From Lasiosphaeria ovina (Eukaryota > Ascomycota > Sordariomycetes > Sordariales > Lasiosphaeriaceae), in the NCBI GenBank assembly GCA_033439765.1, contig JAULSN010000001.1, positions 4,650,001 to 4,714,000 on the forward strand: DNA of 64,000 nt. Direction: 5' to 3'. A program made the translations under genes and the position numbers. The notes under the pieces were generated by a model. The model was not told the DNA's origin. It was given only the letters and a program-made list of their open reading frames with translations, and did not search any database. Shown piece by piece: positions 20,836 to 34,042 of the stretch (position 1 is the stretch's first letter; every line of letters starts with the position of its first letter).

Positions 20836-22544
20836 ATGGCTCCCAGAAAGAACACGGTGGCAAATGCGCCGCCAGATGCTGTGACAGCCGAGACGCCTGC
20901 TATCCCAAAGGCAACTCCGCTCGGTGCAACTAAAAGGCCCCACAACAACACCCCAGATGGCCCCGGAAACAGAAACAAGCGCTTGAAGCTTGCCCAGTCC
21001 AGCGACTCACCGGACGGTCTTCCCAACGACACTCTCACTCCCTCTCCCCCTCTTTCTCCCCCTGGGCCGCCCACCCTCACCCAGAGGCCCAAGGTACCAC
21101 TGAATGTCTACGTCTGTGGGGGAAACAGTGGCGGCGAGCTTGGCCTTGGCCCTGCGGTCAAATCGGGGAACATCCGCCGGCCGCGCTTGAACCCATATCT
21201 GTCCGGTTCTGTTGGCGTTGTCCATGTCTCTACCGGAGGCATGCACGGCGCTGCCCTCACGCTGGACAACAGGATTCTGACATGGGGCGTGAACGACTCC
21301 GGCGCACTCGGACGCGATGTGTCGTGGGATGCAGAGGCCGACAACATGGTTGATGCCAGCGACGGCGATAGTGACGACGACGATGACGACGACGACGACT
21401 ACGGAGCTGCCCTAAACCCCAGGGAATCGACACCGACAGAAGTCGATATGAGCGCCGTTGCTCCAGACGCCGTCTTCACCCATCTGGCCACCACCGATAA
21501 CGCAACTTTTGTCCTCAGCAACACTGGCCTCCTGTATGGCTGGGGAACATTTCGAGTAACAACTCCCCTGTCTCCTTCAGTCCCGTATCGAGATAACTAA
21601 CATTGCTGCAGTCTAATGAGGGCGACCTGGCCTTCTCCCCAAATGTTGAGATCCAATGGCGACCCGCTCTCATCCCAGCACTCAAGGACGTCGTCAAGGT
21701 ATGCGGCGGCGCCAACCATGTTGTCGCCCTGACACTTGACGGCTCCGTGTACACATGGGGCAAGGGCACCGAAAGTCAGCTCGGGCGGCGGTTCTCGCCG
21801 CGCATTGTGAACTGGGCCAAAGAGGGTCTTTTACCCCGCCGAGTTGCCGGCCTGAAGCGCATTGTCGACATCGGAACCGGTGCTAACCATTCGTTTGCCG
21901 TGGGCCATACCGACGGCGTATCCAGCTGGGGTCTCAACAACGCCGGCCAGACCGGAGTGCCCCACAACCTAGGAGAGTACGGGGGCGCCGTACCCATCCC
22001 GACCCCCCTCAAAGGTCTCGGGGATTTTGGAAAGATCACCCAGATCACCGGCGGCAGTTTCCATAGCCTCGCCGTCACCCGCGACGGCACATGCCTTGCC
22101 TGGGGCAGGGTCTACTCATTTGCTACTGGGATGAAGCTCGACTCCCTGCCAGAAAAGTCTGTGGTTTGCGACTCCCGCGGCCGACCCAGTATTCTCAAGC
22201 ACCCGACCGCGGTGGGAGGAGTTTGGGCGTCGTTCGTAGCGGCCGCGAGCGAACATAGCGTTGCCGTCACGCCATTGCGCCAGGTCTACACGTGGGGGCT
22301 CAACATCGACGGCCAGATTGGTCAGAGGGGTGACGAGGTCAAGACTGCGACGTTGCTCAACCACTCTTCCATGCATGCGAAGAAGATTGTGTGGGCCGGC
22401 GCCGGCGGCCAGTACAGCATGTTTGCCGAAAGCCAGGCTGTCACAGCCGCGAGTCCCACCCAGCAGCAGAACGATGGTAAGGACGACGGACTGGAGGATG
22501 ACTTGGTCAACAGTCTCTCTGCAAGCGTCAAGCGCTTGTTGTGA
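20836..22544 (+). CDS. RCC1-family Ran guanine-nucleotide exchange factor (Pim1/Srm1-like)
   Basis: RCC1 proteins load GTP on Ran at chromatin and so drive nuclear transport and spindle assembly. Exon 1 is 20836-21555, intron 21556-21611 (GTAACA donor, TGCAG acceptor), exon 2 21612-22544; the protein is 550 aa. A basic N-terminus (MAPRKN, and GNRNKRLKL near residues 44-52) looks like a nuclear localisation/DNA-binding tail. The rest is a string of RCC1 repeats, visible as VYVCGGNSGGELGLG, LTWGVNDSGALGRD, VYTWGKGTESQLGRR, SSWGLNNAGQTG and VYTWGLNIDGQIGQRG, with GANH/GSFHSLAV strands between them. The junction reads YGWGTFRSNEGDL, the conserved repeat border, which validates the intron. A poly-Asp loop (near residues 180-190) is inserted between blades, as in fungal orthologues. 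The complete repeat set favours the essential Ran exchanger over a generic RCC1-repeat protein. Confidence 0.92.
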
Positions 22545-23740
22545 GCGTAGAAAGAGGAGGCTAGACTGAGAATAGAAAAGACGGATGCCCTTTTTCTTTG
22601 CTTTTCTCTTCGTTTGGTAGTCCTCGCCAGGTCTACTACAGAGCCAACGGAGGCGCCAACACGTCTGTTCCCAAGGGCGAGATACGGAGGGGCAGATTGC
22701 TGCCGCCGATGCGCGCCCCGGGCTCTCCACATCATCTGCTCTCTTGCGGGATGGCGAAGGTAACACGCATTCTCCTCTCCGCTCCCCTCACTTTGACAAA
22801 GACAGGAACAAAGAAATGCCACACTGCCAGCAGCTAGCCACCTCGCGCGCAGCACAGCCATCCAAGGGGCATCATCAGCCGCTCTGTCGTTTTTTATGTT
22901 AGACGGATCCAGAGAACCGTGGGCTCCCGCGGCCTGCTGTGCCGTCTCAAAGAAACAATCCAACCTTGAGCGTTCAGCTAGACACTTATGCGCTCGCCCA
23001 CGCAGCGCCACTCGGGATACCAGACAGACTCGCCTTGTTTGTTCTTTGCCTTTCAGAATTCGGGTAGGTAAGTGTGATTTGCTGTCTTGGTGCTTGTCAA
23101 CGACAACCAAGGAGACCACACGCATACATACCACACTGCAAAGCCTCTTGATCCTGCATGTGCGAATGATCCTGCGAGTATCGAGGCACTGCCGACATTC
23201 TGGCCGGCCAACATGGAAGTCATGGGCTACGAAGAAAGAAAAGAAGAGGACAGAAAACAGAAGAGTCATCAGGGAGACTGTAGCCACCTAAAATAGACAA
23301 GTAAAATGAGAAGAAATAAACGTGTAGCGAATATATCACCGAGAAATCATGACATGACACGACTGGCTCTGTCACCTTTCACGTCACTCAACGGCAAGTC
23401 CAATGGCAATTCATGATAGTTGTGGCGACTATGTAATCTCCATTTGGACGCAGTATACGACGATACGAAATACAGGATACAAGAATAAAAATAAAAATGA
23501 TCCCCCACGCCATCTCCGTTTGTCTTATGTGTGGCCCAGTCTTCCCCAGTCTGTGCCTATGCATGAGTGGTTGAGCTGTATTTTTTCTTTTCTTTCTTCT
23601 CGTAGCTGTAAAAGAAAATGAGCTTCAGCAATAACAAGGAAGGAGAAATAAGTACCAAGAATGCACATCAACAGTCAATATAAAAGAAGAAATCAAGAAA
23701 TATAAAAAATGATATTGGCTTCTCCCGACCCCCTAATCAT

Positions 23741-23788
23741 AACCCTACCCCTACCCCTACTCCTACTCCTACTCCTACTCCTACTCCT
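23741..23788. repeat. CCCTA/CTCCTA tract, partly telomere-like
   Basis: It begins AACCCTACCCCTACCCCTAC and changes into CTACTC hexamer units. The first 20 bp resemble the fungal telomere unit CCCTAA but do not repeat it exactly. Confidence 0.85.
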
Positions 23789-24025
23789 GACTAACCTCGA
23801 CGACACCTTCCATACTCTCGCCCACCGCGCCCCCCTTTTCCCCCCTTCCCGCCCAAACCTGGACGGACAAAAGGAGCCGAGAGGACGAATGAGTAATGAT
23901 GAGAAGACACAAAGATGTTTCACCCCCCAAAGGAACACCGCTGCTATGAAAACAAGTGACCGGGCGGCTAAACCATGTGATGAAAGAAACGAGGAGAGAG
24001 CAAGCTGGGATAGATAATGTGAAGA

Positions 24026-24031
24026 GAAAAG

Positions 24032-24055
<24 letters not shown>
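24026..24055. repeat. (GAAAA)6 pentanucleotide microsatellite
   Basis: Six GAAAA units. Confidence 0.95.
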
Positions 24056-24062
<7 letters not shown>

Positions 24063-24706
24063 CAGTACAAAGATGCCTCCCCTCCATGAAAGAATTTCCA
24101 CATTTCGAGGTTCGCCTGCCACAGACAATTTCCAAATTCCTGTGCCCATTTTTCGAGACATCCACCATTCCATTTCATATTCTTTCCTATTGCCATATCC
24201 ATTTCCCTTGCCTGGGCTAGCTTCAACAACCACATAGGGATGATAGACGAAGCTGGAGCGCAAACGACGGAGGATATGGGAGAGATAGAAGGGATGAAAT
24301 GGAATGGTTCAGAAGCAACCAAAAAAAAAAAAAAAAAAAGGCACAAGATCAGAGAGATGAGAAAAGAAACAATAGAAATGAAATGAAGAAAACAAGAAGA
24401 GGTATCCAAAAAGAAAAAGCAAAGAGCAAATAAGGTCAAGATCATAAAATGGTGAGAGGGGGTTAGTTTTCCACCGAGCAAATGCTGAAACCATGACCAT
24501 TTCCCAAAACAATAAAAACCTAATGTTGGATAAAGCCAAAGAAATGGAAGAGAACCTTGATGCGAGCCCCCCGTTTTGTAGAAAAAAAAGTAGGTCCCCT
24601 TGTATCAGAATCCTCCCAATGTTTGTTTCCCCCAATGTCTTCGCTGGTAAGCCCTTTAATGTTGTTGTGCGTGTTGTTGTGTCCATGATGATAATGCCAT
24701 GATGAG

Positions 24707-24722
24707 CGTGCGCGCGCGCACG
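24707..24722. repeat. 16-bp alternating CG/CA palindrome
   Basis: CGTGCGCGCGCGCACG is a perfect palindrome of alternating purine and pyrimidine, a sequence class able to adopt Z-DNA. Confidence 0.85.
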
Positions 24723-25780
24723 TTGTGTGCTGTCCCGATTGCGATGATGATGATGATCCCGAATTTTCTCTTTCGCTGCATAAAAAAAAACCGAACATTT
24801 GTCCCCAATAAAAAAAAAAAAAAAAAGTTAAAAACGAGCCCGTTTTTCTCTCTCTTTTTGCTCGTTCCATGCCGCCGGGGAAAACCTGGCATAAAAGACT
24901 CTGTCGTACAAGGTACAAGATGTTTCCGTAGTGTCTTGGAAACAACACCCAGCTCTCTTTTGTTGCGCTGCCCGTTTTTCCATCCCGCCCGGGTGTGTGC
25001 GATCACATGGACAATTCGCCAGAACTCCTACGGATCCAACCTGATCCGTGTCGAACCCATGCTCTGCTCCACTGGTATGATAATGAACCGAACACGACGC
25101 CGTTGGCTGCCCAAATTCATCGCGCCCCCTATCCCCGCCTGGACCCCGCGCCGTGCTTGTTGTCATGATATATTGTTAAACCAAGGTCGAAAGCCGCGAG
25201 ACCATCGGCAGGAGAAGAACCCAGAAGCCAAAACCCCTCCGATATAGCCTCTTCGGATGAAAAGCAGTTCTAAGAACCCCTAGCCCATCCCCCACGGAAT
25301 AGGACAGGGAAACCGGAGTAAAAATCCCAAGGAAAATAAGCCACACTGAAAGAAGTAAAAAAAGGGGGAATCGTTTGGTGTCATGAACGACAAATCCTGC
25401 CTGCTCGCAAACCATGCGCTGAAAATTGCAAGAAAACGTGAATCGAAAATGGCACCATTGATGCTGGAGATGCCTGTCGAACTAAAACAACTCCGCAAAA
25501 CCCATGCTGTGTGTGTCTGATGTCCAAGAGGTTCGAATAAGTTTAAGCAAATAAGGCAAGGTTATGGGGAATCGTACCGAAAAAACTGGAACGGAAGAGC
25601 GAGAAAAAAAAAGGAAAAAAAGACAAAGAACCGGAAAATGCCGAGCTAGATCACGCCGTACTAAACGAAATCGGATCAAGAATGGCATTATCGGAGACGG
25701 GATTGGACACAGACCGCCAAAGTCTCTGCTGTTGGCAGCGATCTAAGGGCCCAGTCGTTTCCCGGACTCTCCCAAGAAAT

Positions 25781-27460
25781 TCATCTTCCCATCATGTTTG
25801 GATGGTAGCCAGAGGGAACGCCCGTCACCATGGCGGTGTGGGCATTGTAGACAGGATTCCACGGGTTGTTGGAGGGAGTCGGAAAGGCGGGGGACGCGTA
25901 GGGGTTATTTCTTCCCGCTACCATATTGGGCGACGGCGAGTATGCTGACCGCGTCATGCCTAGTCCAGGAGGTGCAGACAGCCCAGGTGGAGGCCCATTA
26001 GCCGTAGTAAACCCGTTAACCGGTCCGGAGTGCATCCCATTCAAGGAAGGCACGGAGCCGACAACGGTTTGGCCGGGTGCCTGGCCCGAACGCACGCCAA
26101 GCGGGTTCTTGGAGAAACTCAAGCGAATGCCGCCTTTGATACTGTTGTGAAGGGGCTGCCCGTAGAGCTCGTTCAGAGCCTTTGTGGCGAATGAAATGTC
26201 CTCGAATTCCACGAAACACATGGGACCGTTCTGCTTGGTCCTGAAACACAGCCTCTTGTATCCGCGCTGCTTCGAGAACATGGCCTTCAATTCCTCTTCC
26301 GACGTATCGATCGGGAGATTACCGACGTACAAAGTATTGCAAGGCGGGTTCTGATCAGCTGGGTTGGCAGGCGGGAACGGTCTGTACGACTGCGACGGTT
26401 GGCCAAATCCCATGCTTGGACCAGCACCACCCATGACAGTTGGGGACATTGTGCTGGAATGTCCAGGCTGGGTCGTCATCAAAGACTGGCCGTAATGGGT
26501 CATCTGGCCAGGCCCAGGGGAGGGATTGGTGTTCAGCGATAGTGTTGCCATGCGAGAGATGGGGATGTGAGGCGCCGTCTGTCGCCGTTGGAGTCCGTTC
26601 TCGGCGAAACCGACGGGGTCCTTCAGCAACTCTCCCGTATCGTCGTCGTCAACAGAGTCATTGTTGATCAGGGACTTGCCCGAAATTCGAGTGCGGTCGG
26701 TAAGATGGTTCCCGATGGGAGACTGGGGCGAAAACATGTTCGAGTAGGGCTCGGAGCTCGTCAAGTCTGCCGAAGTATAGACGTTGGTCAAGGGGGGCGA
26801 GATTCTGTCCATGGACTGGAAGGGGCCGTTGAAGCGCGTAGCCTGCCTCGAAGGGTTTGTGGAAGAGGCTGACGAGGAGTTCGTCGATGCGCCCGTGGGC
26901 ACAGCCGTGTCAATCGTGTATCTCTTGGTCGGAGCGGTTGGGCTCGAGCCCCGAATTTCGACAATCATTTCGGCATCGTTCGAGTGATTCGACTTGCCGT
27001 CGAGCATGTTCTTGGCCTCTTGCGCGCCAGCCAACGTATGGAACTTGAGAATGGCAGATCGGAAGCCCGGGTCCTCCGACTGCTCAATAGGCAGGATCTC
27101 GACGCCAGCCAGATCCTTGGAGAAGACCAGCATTAAGCGCAACGTCTCGTCGGCCGTGTTGAGAGGGAGTTTGCGAATCAGGGCTGACGTCAGGGCAGCG
27201 GGTGTCGTGGAAAACGGGGTGCCTAGGGGTTGGGTCGCATCGCGGTCAAAGGAATTGGCCGACGCGAGCGAGAGCGAGTATGCCGCCTGCGAGGTTGCCG
27301 GCATGCGGAACGACTGCACGGGGGGCATGAAGGCGGGCGCAGTCATCTTGGCCGTCGCGCTCGTAGCCGGGAAAGGGCTGGCGCGACTCGAGGGTAACGA
27401 AGCAAAGCCGTTGGCCAACGCGCCGGATAATGCGCCAGTTGGGTTGTGATCCCCGTTCAT
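25781..27460 (-). CDS. Whi3-like RNA-binding protein (RRM)
   Basis: Whi3-type proteins bind mRNAs such as G1 cyclin transcripts and set cell size, cycle entry and nuclear asynchrony. ATG at 27460 is the first in-frame ATG; the longer frame starts only from non-ATG codons. The stop is at 25781, giving 559 aa without introns. The C-terminal RRM (about 374-452) has RNP2 TLYVGNL and RNP1 GPMCFVEF. It ends [15 protein letters not shown], and with [19 protein letters not shown] residues this matches the Whi3 signature (here [15 protein letters not shown]). A degenerate RRM-like unit is visible near 91-156 ([15 protein letters not shown] ... [17 protein letters not shown]). The centre is a Ser/Pro/Gln/Asn-rich disordered linker, but no long polyglutamine tract of the yeast/Ashbya kind is present. 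The 5' leader contains a hexanucleotide repeat. Confidence 0.9.
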   Translation of the reverse strand: MNGDHNPTGALSGALANGFASLPSSRASPFPATSATAKMTAPAFMPPVQSFRMPATSQAAYSLSLASANSFDRDATQPLGTPFSTTPAALTSALIRKLPLNTADETLRLMLVFSKDLAGVEILPIEQSEDPGFRSAILKFHTLAGAQEAKNMLDGKSNHSNDAEMIVEIRGSSPTAPTKRYTIDTAVPTGASTNSSSASSTNPSRQATRFNGPFQSMDRISPPLTNVYTSADLTSSEPYSNMFSPQSPIGNHLTDRTRISGKSLINNDSVDDDDTGELLKDPVGFAENGLQRRQTAPHIPISRMATLSLNTNPSPGPGQMTHYGQSLMTTQPGHSSTMSPTVMGGAGPSMGFGQPSQSYRPFPPANPADQNPPCNTLYVGNLPIDTSEEELKAMFSKQRGYKRLCFRTKQNGPMCFVEFEDISFATKALNELYGQPLHNSIKGGIRLSFSKNPLGVRSGQAPGQTVVGSVPSLNGMHSGPVNGFTTANGPPPGLSAPPGLGMTRSAYSPSPNMVAGRNNPYASPAFPTPSNNPWNPVYNAHTAMVTGVPSGYHPNMMGR

Positions 27461-27563
27461 GCCTCGCGGTGCATGCAGCGTCGCCCTGTAATGGACACGG
27501 CGCGGGGCGACGATCGCGCTGATCGAGAGAATGGAATGGGCGGGTTCGTGGAGCTGTCGCGGC

Positions 27564-27606
27564 GTCGCAGTCGCAATCGCAATCGCAGTCGCAGTCGCAG
27601 TCGCAG
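27564..27606. repeat. (CGCAGT/CGCAAT)n hexanucleotide repeat in the Whi3-like 5' leader
   Basis: Seven hexamer units of CGCAGT or CGCAAT type, 105-145 bp upstream of the Whi3-like ATG, in its predicted promoter or 5' UTR. Confidence 0.9.
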
Positions 27607-28914
27607 GGCAGCCCGTGTGGCGAACGGCCAGTCGGTCGTCGAGCGGGCGGCTGTGGTGGAGTGCTTTGTCAGGCGGGCAGGGACGAGGGGGCACGCGAGT
27701 TGCGAAATTCGCAGCGCTGGTGGTGCTGCTGCTGTGGTGTGCTGCTGTCGGCCGCGGGCAGCTTCGCTTGGCCGGGACGCGACAGAATATCCACACAGAG
27801 TTTCCGTGATGACGACGTAGCGGGTGGAGGAATGCAGCGCAGGCAGGTACGGGTCACAGAAGCACAACAAGATTATGACTGGGGAAAAAAAGTTGGGGGT
27901 TGGAGAACGAGTTGGGTGTGGGATGGGGGTGGGCTTTGTGGTGCAGGACAGCCCGGGCAGTGGGAGGGCGAGCTGTCACAAAGCGGGATTTGGGACTTGA
28001 GCTTTTTTGGAGAGCGAGCGAGGAGACGGCCCAGGGCAGCGCGCCTTCCAGGTTTCTCAATGGATGGGAAGCTTTCCTGGTACCCCAAAGGTTATCGGGC
28101 GAGTACCGTTGGGCCTAGTACTAGCGAGGCACAAGCCAGCCTGCAGCACGCACAGCATGTAGGGTAGGTAACCAGCTACTGCTCCTCTTGGACCGACCTG
28201 GGGCAGGGTAGAGGAGGGTAGTGCATGTAGCGTCACGGTATGTACCGTTCGAGGATGGAGCTTGCGCCCCGGCCCAAATACCGCGACGGTGCAGACTACG
28301 ACTGCAGCAGTGCAGATAGCCCAGATAAACAGGCAACCCCTAGCAGTATCCCGTCGCGTGGGCTATTAGCACGGGCGATTGCCGATAGGAAACCAACAAA
28401 ACCGGCCGGCATCTCAGGTCGGTGAGGTCGGCTCGCCAAGGCTTGCTGTCCTGTGCGCACCCTACCGCGTAGGCGATACTAGTTAGCCCAGGGGGTGGAC
28501 TTGACAGGGCTGACAGGGAAAGAGCAACGATCGAACTGACAGTTGACGACTAACAACCCAACCTAGGTAACCGACAACGACCGACGGCGGCGAGCCGTGG
28601 CAATTGTAAACGTCGCGGCCGCGGGAAGAGACTCTGAGTGAGATTGAAAGTCTTGGAAGCGCCGGCACAGGCCTGAGCCGTTTAGGTGGCAGCCTTCCAC
28701 CTCAATTTTCAATGGGAACGAGAGTGGTGTGAGGTGGTTATGGTGTTATGGATGGCAGGAATACCTGTGGTATGTACAGTACATACAGCAGGTAGTAGTA
28801 GGTAGTAGGTGGTCTGTGTCCGTGGGGAGTGTGGAGAGGCCTAGGTCTCATTCGCCCAGGCGGGCACGCAAACGTCGACAATAGCAACGAATGCAGCAGT
28901 CGCAACCCTCGAGC

Positions 28915-28955
28915 AGCCGATTGAAGAAGCAGCCGATTGAAGAAGCAGCCGATTG
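28915..28955. repeat. 16-bp minisatellite, 2.6 copies
   Basis: Unit AGCCGATTGAAGAAGC at 28915-28930 and 28931-28946, followed by nine bases of a third copy. Confidence 0.93.
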
Positions 28956-31900
28956 CGCAGGGCAGTTTGGAAAGAGGGGATGGTTTTCGGAGGAAGATAC
29001 CAAAAGGCCGAGTCCTCCTAATGTATTATTATACACGTGCGAAACGGGCACAGGAAACTTTGTCGAGGTGATGTCCATACATAAGGTACATACCATGCAC
29101 CGCGATCAATGATCAATGGATCAATGGAGAATGACCGGGCTGCACGCCAGGCACAAACCCCATTATCGCGGCCAATAGCACTAACAAGGTTTCGGCCGTT
29201 CGCCTAGGGGAGGCATTTGGCTTTTTTCGGTATTCCCATAAGCGGCCCAAACAGCAAACGGAGTTGCGCGTGATCATTGACATTGGGGTCGAGCCGCAGT
29301 CACGTAGTGCACCTTCACTACACTACAAACTCCGCTCATTGGGCGAACTCCAGGGGAAGCAAACGTGGTGACAGGGGCTCGACGTGGAGAGACTGGAAGT
29401 GAACCCGCATCCTTGAGGTGGTGAACATCCAATGCGCGTACGAAAGGTACGTACAACCAACTAACTCATAGTATCTGTACATCACATACTGTACATACCT
29501 TCACTACCAAATGTGAGTTGGCGGCAGCATCTATGCTTGCCTGCCAGCGTTGAGGTGATTGCCAACGTTTGGACGAGGCGTGGCAGACGAATCTTGCGCA
29601 GCTTTGAACCATCACGGTCACTTTCTTGCTCCTTCGACATTGTTCGGCAACTGGAGGGGTGTCTCGCCAACAAGAAAAGCAAAAAAGAAAAAAGCCTCCA
29701 TGATATGGCAATGGATTCCCGGTCAAAAGTGTGAGTGGACTGGCTGCCCATGACCAGCTAAACCTCAGACGGACAGAGGCAGGGCCTAAGAATAGTGAAC
29801 GCTGGTCCCAGGCAGGACCACCACCACCACCACTTGCGAGAAGGATGGTGGTGGGAGGGTACTCTATTTGTTCGGGGCACATCTCTGTCTCTCCATCTCA
29901 AGCTCAAGGGGGCGCGGCCTGCAAACCAGGCCAGTCAAGTTCGACCGCAGTCTTAAGTGCCACTCTTTGCCCTCCACAGCGCCTCTTGGCTGCTCTTCTC
30001 TCGTACATACATGTACTAATCCGGATCCTTCGCAGTGTATCTTCAATCTTTGCTGAGACGAAGCTTGTTCAGCTGGAAGGTCTATGGTGAGCCTGGGTAA
30101 GCCCAACACGTCGACACATGGGCCCAGGTGAACGAAGGTCTATCTAATGGCCCGCCTCTCCACACTCCAGCCCACACAGGATCCAAACCTAAAAAAAAGA
30201 CACTTGACCTCAGGCGCTAGGTAGTTTTAAGGGAGTATATACAAACCTACATTACTTAGTGGCTCAGAGAGGAGAGTCCTGCGGGGCTTTGGTATGGACT
30301 CGGGCCAAGAGGAAATCGGTCTTGGTGCCGCGTAGTGCACCGGCAGCAAAAAGATAATGCGGGCGTGTTTGACCGCTGGTGTTTCCAGCGAATATCCTAC
30401 TATGTATATGCCCACTAACAGCTGCCAATGAAGTCATCAAAGCCGTTTGGTTGGAAGTGAGACACAGGGAAGCGGCGTTGAAACGACATCCATAAGGTAT
30501 CTTACGGGTAGGTACCGTATGCACTGACTGCCCGCCAAGGCTGGCCCGTTTTCTTATCTTCAGCTCTGCTTAGCCCGTAGGAAGGTTGGGGAATCGCCAA
30601 GCTTCTATGGGGGGCGAGATTTTCTTCTCTGCTGCGGCAGAAATGGAAACAAAACTCAAAGGGGCCGGCCCAACGACTACCAGAAGGCGCAACTGTGCCT
30701 CTTTAGGGTCTCGTCTGTCTCTAGGAGGGATGGCGGGGACGGGAGCTGGCATCTGTCGATCAATGTCAAAGGCCGGCCGAAAGCGTCAGTCCATGCTCTC
30801 TCCGGCACATGCCCAGACGTCTCAAGCGCCCACCGAGACCAGAATTCTTGGCAACAACGATGATATTGGTCTCCCGGAATCTCTCCCGAGCCGCGTTTGT
30901 CTCGGTCCAAGGGTGCAGGTGCCTTGTGGCCAGAGGGGAATAAGGGCGGTTTTCAGACGCGCTTGGCCTTCAAACATCCAGAGTGGGCAGATGCGGGAAG
31001 CACGACGCCTCCCCAACTCGACCCCAGCCAGTGAGGCCGCAAGAAAAACGCCACGATCCCACTCCTTATTGGAGGGGGTGCGGAAAGAAGCGGATGAACA
31101 GAAAAAAATATGGCGACGGCGGCACATGAGAGTTTTTGGAAAAAACGCGCTCAAATGCTCTACCTACAGCGAGAAGCAACGTCTGCCGAAATACGTGTCA
31201 CCCTGTAGTGCGGGACGAGAAGATGGTGGGTTCGATGAAGCTCGGATATGAAGACCGGTGAGCGTCTTGCTGAGGGGCTAAGAAAAAGGAGGGGGTAGTT
31301 CCATGGCTGGGTTGATTAGTGCAGCTGCGGGCTGATATGGAGCCGTTACCTACCCTCACTCAGAGACGATGAGGGGGAATCCCGGACTTGCTTCCGGTGG
31401 AATACTAAGGTAAGGTAGTTATCTGGCCTACACCACTTTTTCTTTTCTGTTGGTTTCTGTGACCCGAGTTGCAGGACGCATACATACGTGAAGGAAGAAA
31501 ACTGATGGCGGCTTTACGCTTCGATCTTGACAGCTCCAATTGTGCCGATCAGGTATTTCAGAGAATGCACTAGAAAAGTTACGGACAGCTGTGAAATGCA
31601 AGCAAGTGACCCCCAAATGTGTTATAGTTCCACATCGAGTCCCGCCAGCATGGGAATGGGGCTGGAGGCGAGGGCCGCGGCTGCGGGCACTCTCGGTTGC
31701 GTGGGGTGGTTAAGGTGTTGCTGATTGTGCGTTTGCCTGGAGGGGTGATGCCAAGACGGCGAAGGGCTGATCGTCGTCTCGGGATTAAGAGCGGAACCTA
31801 GGTTGGAGAAGCTGCGGGAGGTATTCGTAGTGGAAGGTGGGTATGGAGCACATATAACGTACACGTGTACATGTACGGAGTAGTAGCTCTGAGAGAGACA

Positions 31901-34042
31901 ATGGAAACGAATTGCTCAAGACCTGACCTGCCCCTCCAAAAGAAAGTCGCAGTCGTCCAAACCAGGGCAGTCGACAGCCGGAAAAGGTTGAGGCCGAGAT
32001 GGCACGACAATGGAACCGCCCTTTCTCGGCAGGATGACTTTGGGCGTCCAAACAGGGGTGAGCGAGGTGGATGGAGGTGGAGGTGGAGGGGCAGAGCCAA
32101 GCAACCAAGCAATCAGTGTCCTGCCCACACGGGACTGAAGCAGGCTCGAGCGCTTGGTCGTGGGTCAAAAGTTTTTGAACCTTCTTGGAGGGCAGGCACC
32201 TCGGGCACAGACGGACGGTCTAGGCCGTTTTCAGGGCAAGGGTCAGGGCAGGGTTTCTCGGGCGAGTCCACCTCATCCCCAAGGAACCCCACTGGAAGTT
32301 TGACTTGGATGTCTCCACTGGGTCTCCGGGCCTCTGGGGCGGCTGGCCCAAGTGTTTTCCTCCGATGGCACAAGCGCAAAGCATCATTCCCTTTGTATTC
32401 CGAAGTGGAATAAGTGCAGCCGAGAAGTCGAGCGATCAATTCCTATCTGCATTTGACGTACGTACCTCGGGGAGCGCCTACCGATCTATCTGCGCTGGCT
32501 TCTCCAATCACCAGCCTCCATCCGCCGTCGTGTCGAATGTGTGTCGAATGGGCGTCGTCCTCGACCACTCCAGAATCCAGATATCCTCGGTACTCTTAGT
32601 GCGCAGCTGCAACTACAGGCTTCTCTGTCCAGGTGACATGCTGCCCGGTTTCCCAGGTGCCCCAATCAAGTCGAGCCCACCACCAATAGCAACGGCGGGC
32701 TCCCTTAGGTATCCATGCCCTTTGGCCTCAGGGGCTCCTCGACGTAACGTGCTGAGGGGCGAAGGATTTCCATATGAGCCTAACTGTCTCTAACTATTAG
32801 AAGCTGTGGAAATATTCCAGGCTCTCCCGGATTCCAGCCCGGAGCTGGGACGGTGCTGTACGTTAGTTACTGTATGGCGCTGACATCCATTGTCCGTGGC
32901 ATTCCCACAGATGCGTGGATTGGTCGGGGTTGCAGCAGCGCTTTGCTCACTTGGATCAACGATGATGCAATTCACAACGTCGAGCAGCGGGCTGGATGGA
33001 TTCCGCTCTCATTTACCACCCTTCGCTTCGGAATCAAGCAAGCAATTCGAGCATCACGTCTTCCGGACAACGGGTGCCTACACGTAGCTATGTGCCTGTT
33101 GTTTCTGCGGGTCGGCTTAGATTGCCAGACCGCCCGCATTTGAGGGTTTGATGGACATGACTGCCGTAAAGCGTCTCATGCTACGGACACGGCTGCCAGA
33201 TTTTGAGGCAGGAATTGCAAGTCGATCTGATCGGGTATATTGATATGACGCGTCAATCAGCGAAGCCTGCCCGCCCGTCATTCCCAATGGCCCTCGCGTG
33301 CTGGCTGGCACTCGGTTCATTCAAGAATTGGATACTCCACTACTGAGCTCCGAACTTGAGCTTGAGCTCACGTTTTTGCTCCTGTCGCGTCACCACCCTC
33401 TGTCCAAAGTGAGGGTCGCATCTAACGATCAACAAGGTATGGAACACTTCTCAAAGAGCACTGCTTGATTGGGCCACCTGGTGAGGTGTGGGTACCTTTT
33501 GGATCCGTCGAGGTGCTCTTCAGTTGCATAACAAGCGTATGAGAGGGGCAGAGAGGGGGGTGGTTAACTTTCCGGATGCAGTGCCCTGAAACCAAGCCGG
33601 AGAAGGCTTCTTGGGCTCGACGGCAAGCTCTGATTGGCCCAGTTGAGGTTCAGGGGGGTGTGAAAGTGCAGATGTGGTCTGTATGGATAATAGTCCGTAC
33701 CAAAGACCAAACACACGTTCCTCAAAAAGCGATCGGCTCTTGAAAACACCTAGCGAGCCCGACCAATCAATGTCAAGCTTCGAGAATCGGACTCGCAAGG
33801 CCCTTGCCGGCCACCGTCAGTACATCATGTAGGTACGGCACTACATCACTCCCTTCATTACCCAATCTTTTCTCGCCCAAACCCACTTCACGAATGAAAT
33901 CTCCTTCGCTGACGTGACGGAGCTGGGGGTGGTGGATTATTCCGTACGAAACACTACTATACAACGTTCAGTCCACCACCCTACACTAGAACCAAAGTTA
34001 CCGTTTCGGCCTGCATTCCCAGGGATCTTCCGTGTTGCGTGT

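Larger units (their letters stand above)
22545..25780. other. Convergent 3' spacer between RCC1-like and Whi3-like genes
   Basis: About 3.2 kb with A-rich tracts, microsatellites and no recognisable gene. Given the family, a long 3' UTR of the Whi3-like gene may occupy part of the right half, but this is only inference. Minus-strand frames here are Phe/Leu/Ser-rich translations of A-rich DNA. Confidence 0.55.

Noticed and set aside
25020..25080. tRNA-like B box (GTTCGACAC on the minus strand)
   Set aside because: The T-arm stem does not pair and no A box or acceptor stem is present.
30586..31251. 221-aa plus-strand frame
   Set aside because: No ATG at the frame start, no recognisable motif. 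Kept only as part of the gene-poor interval.
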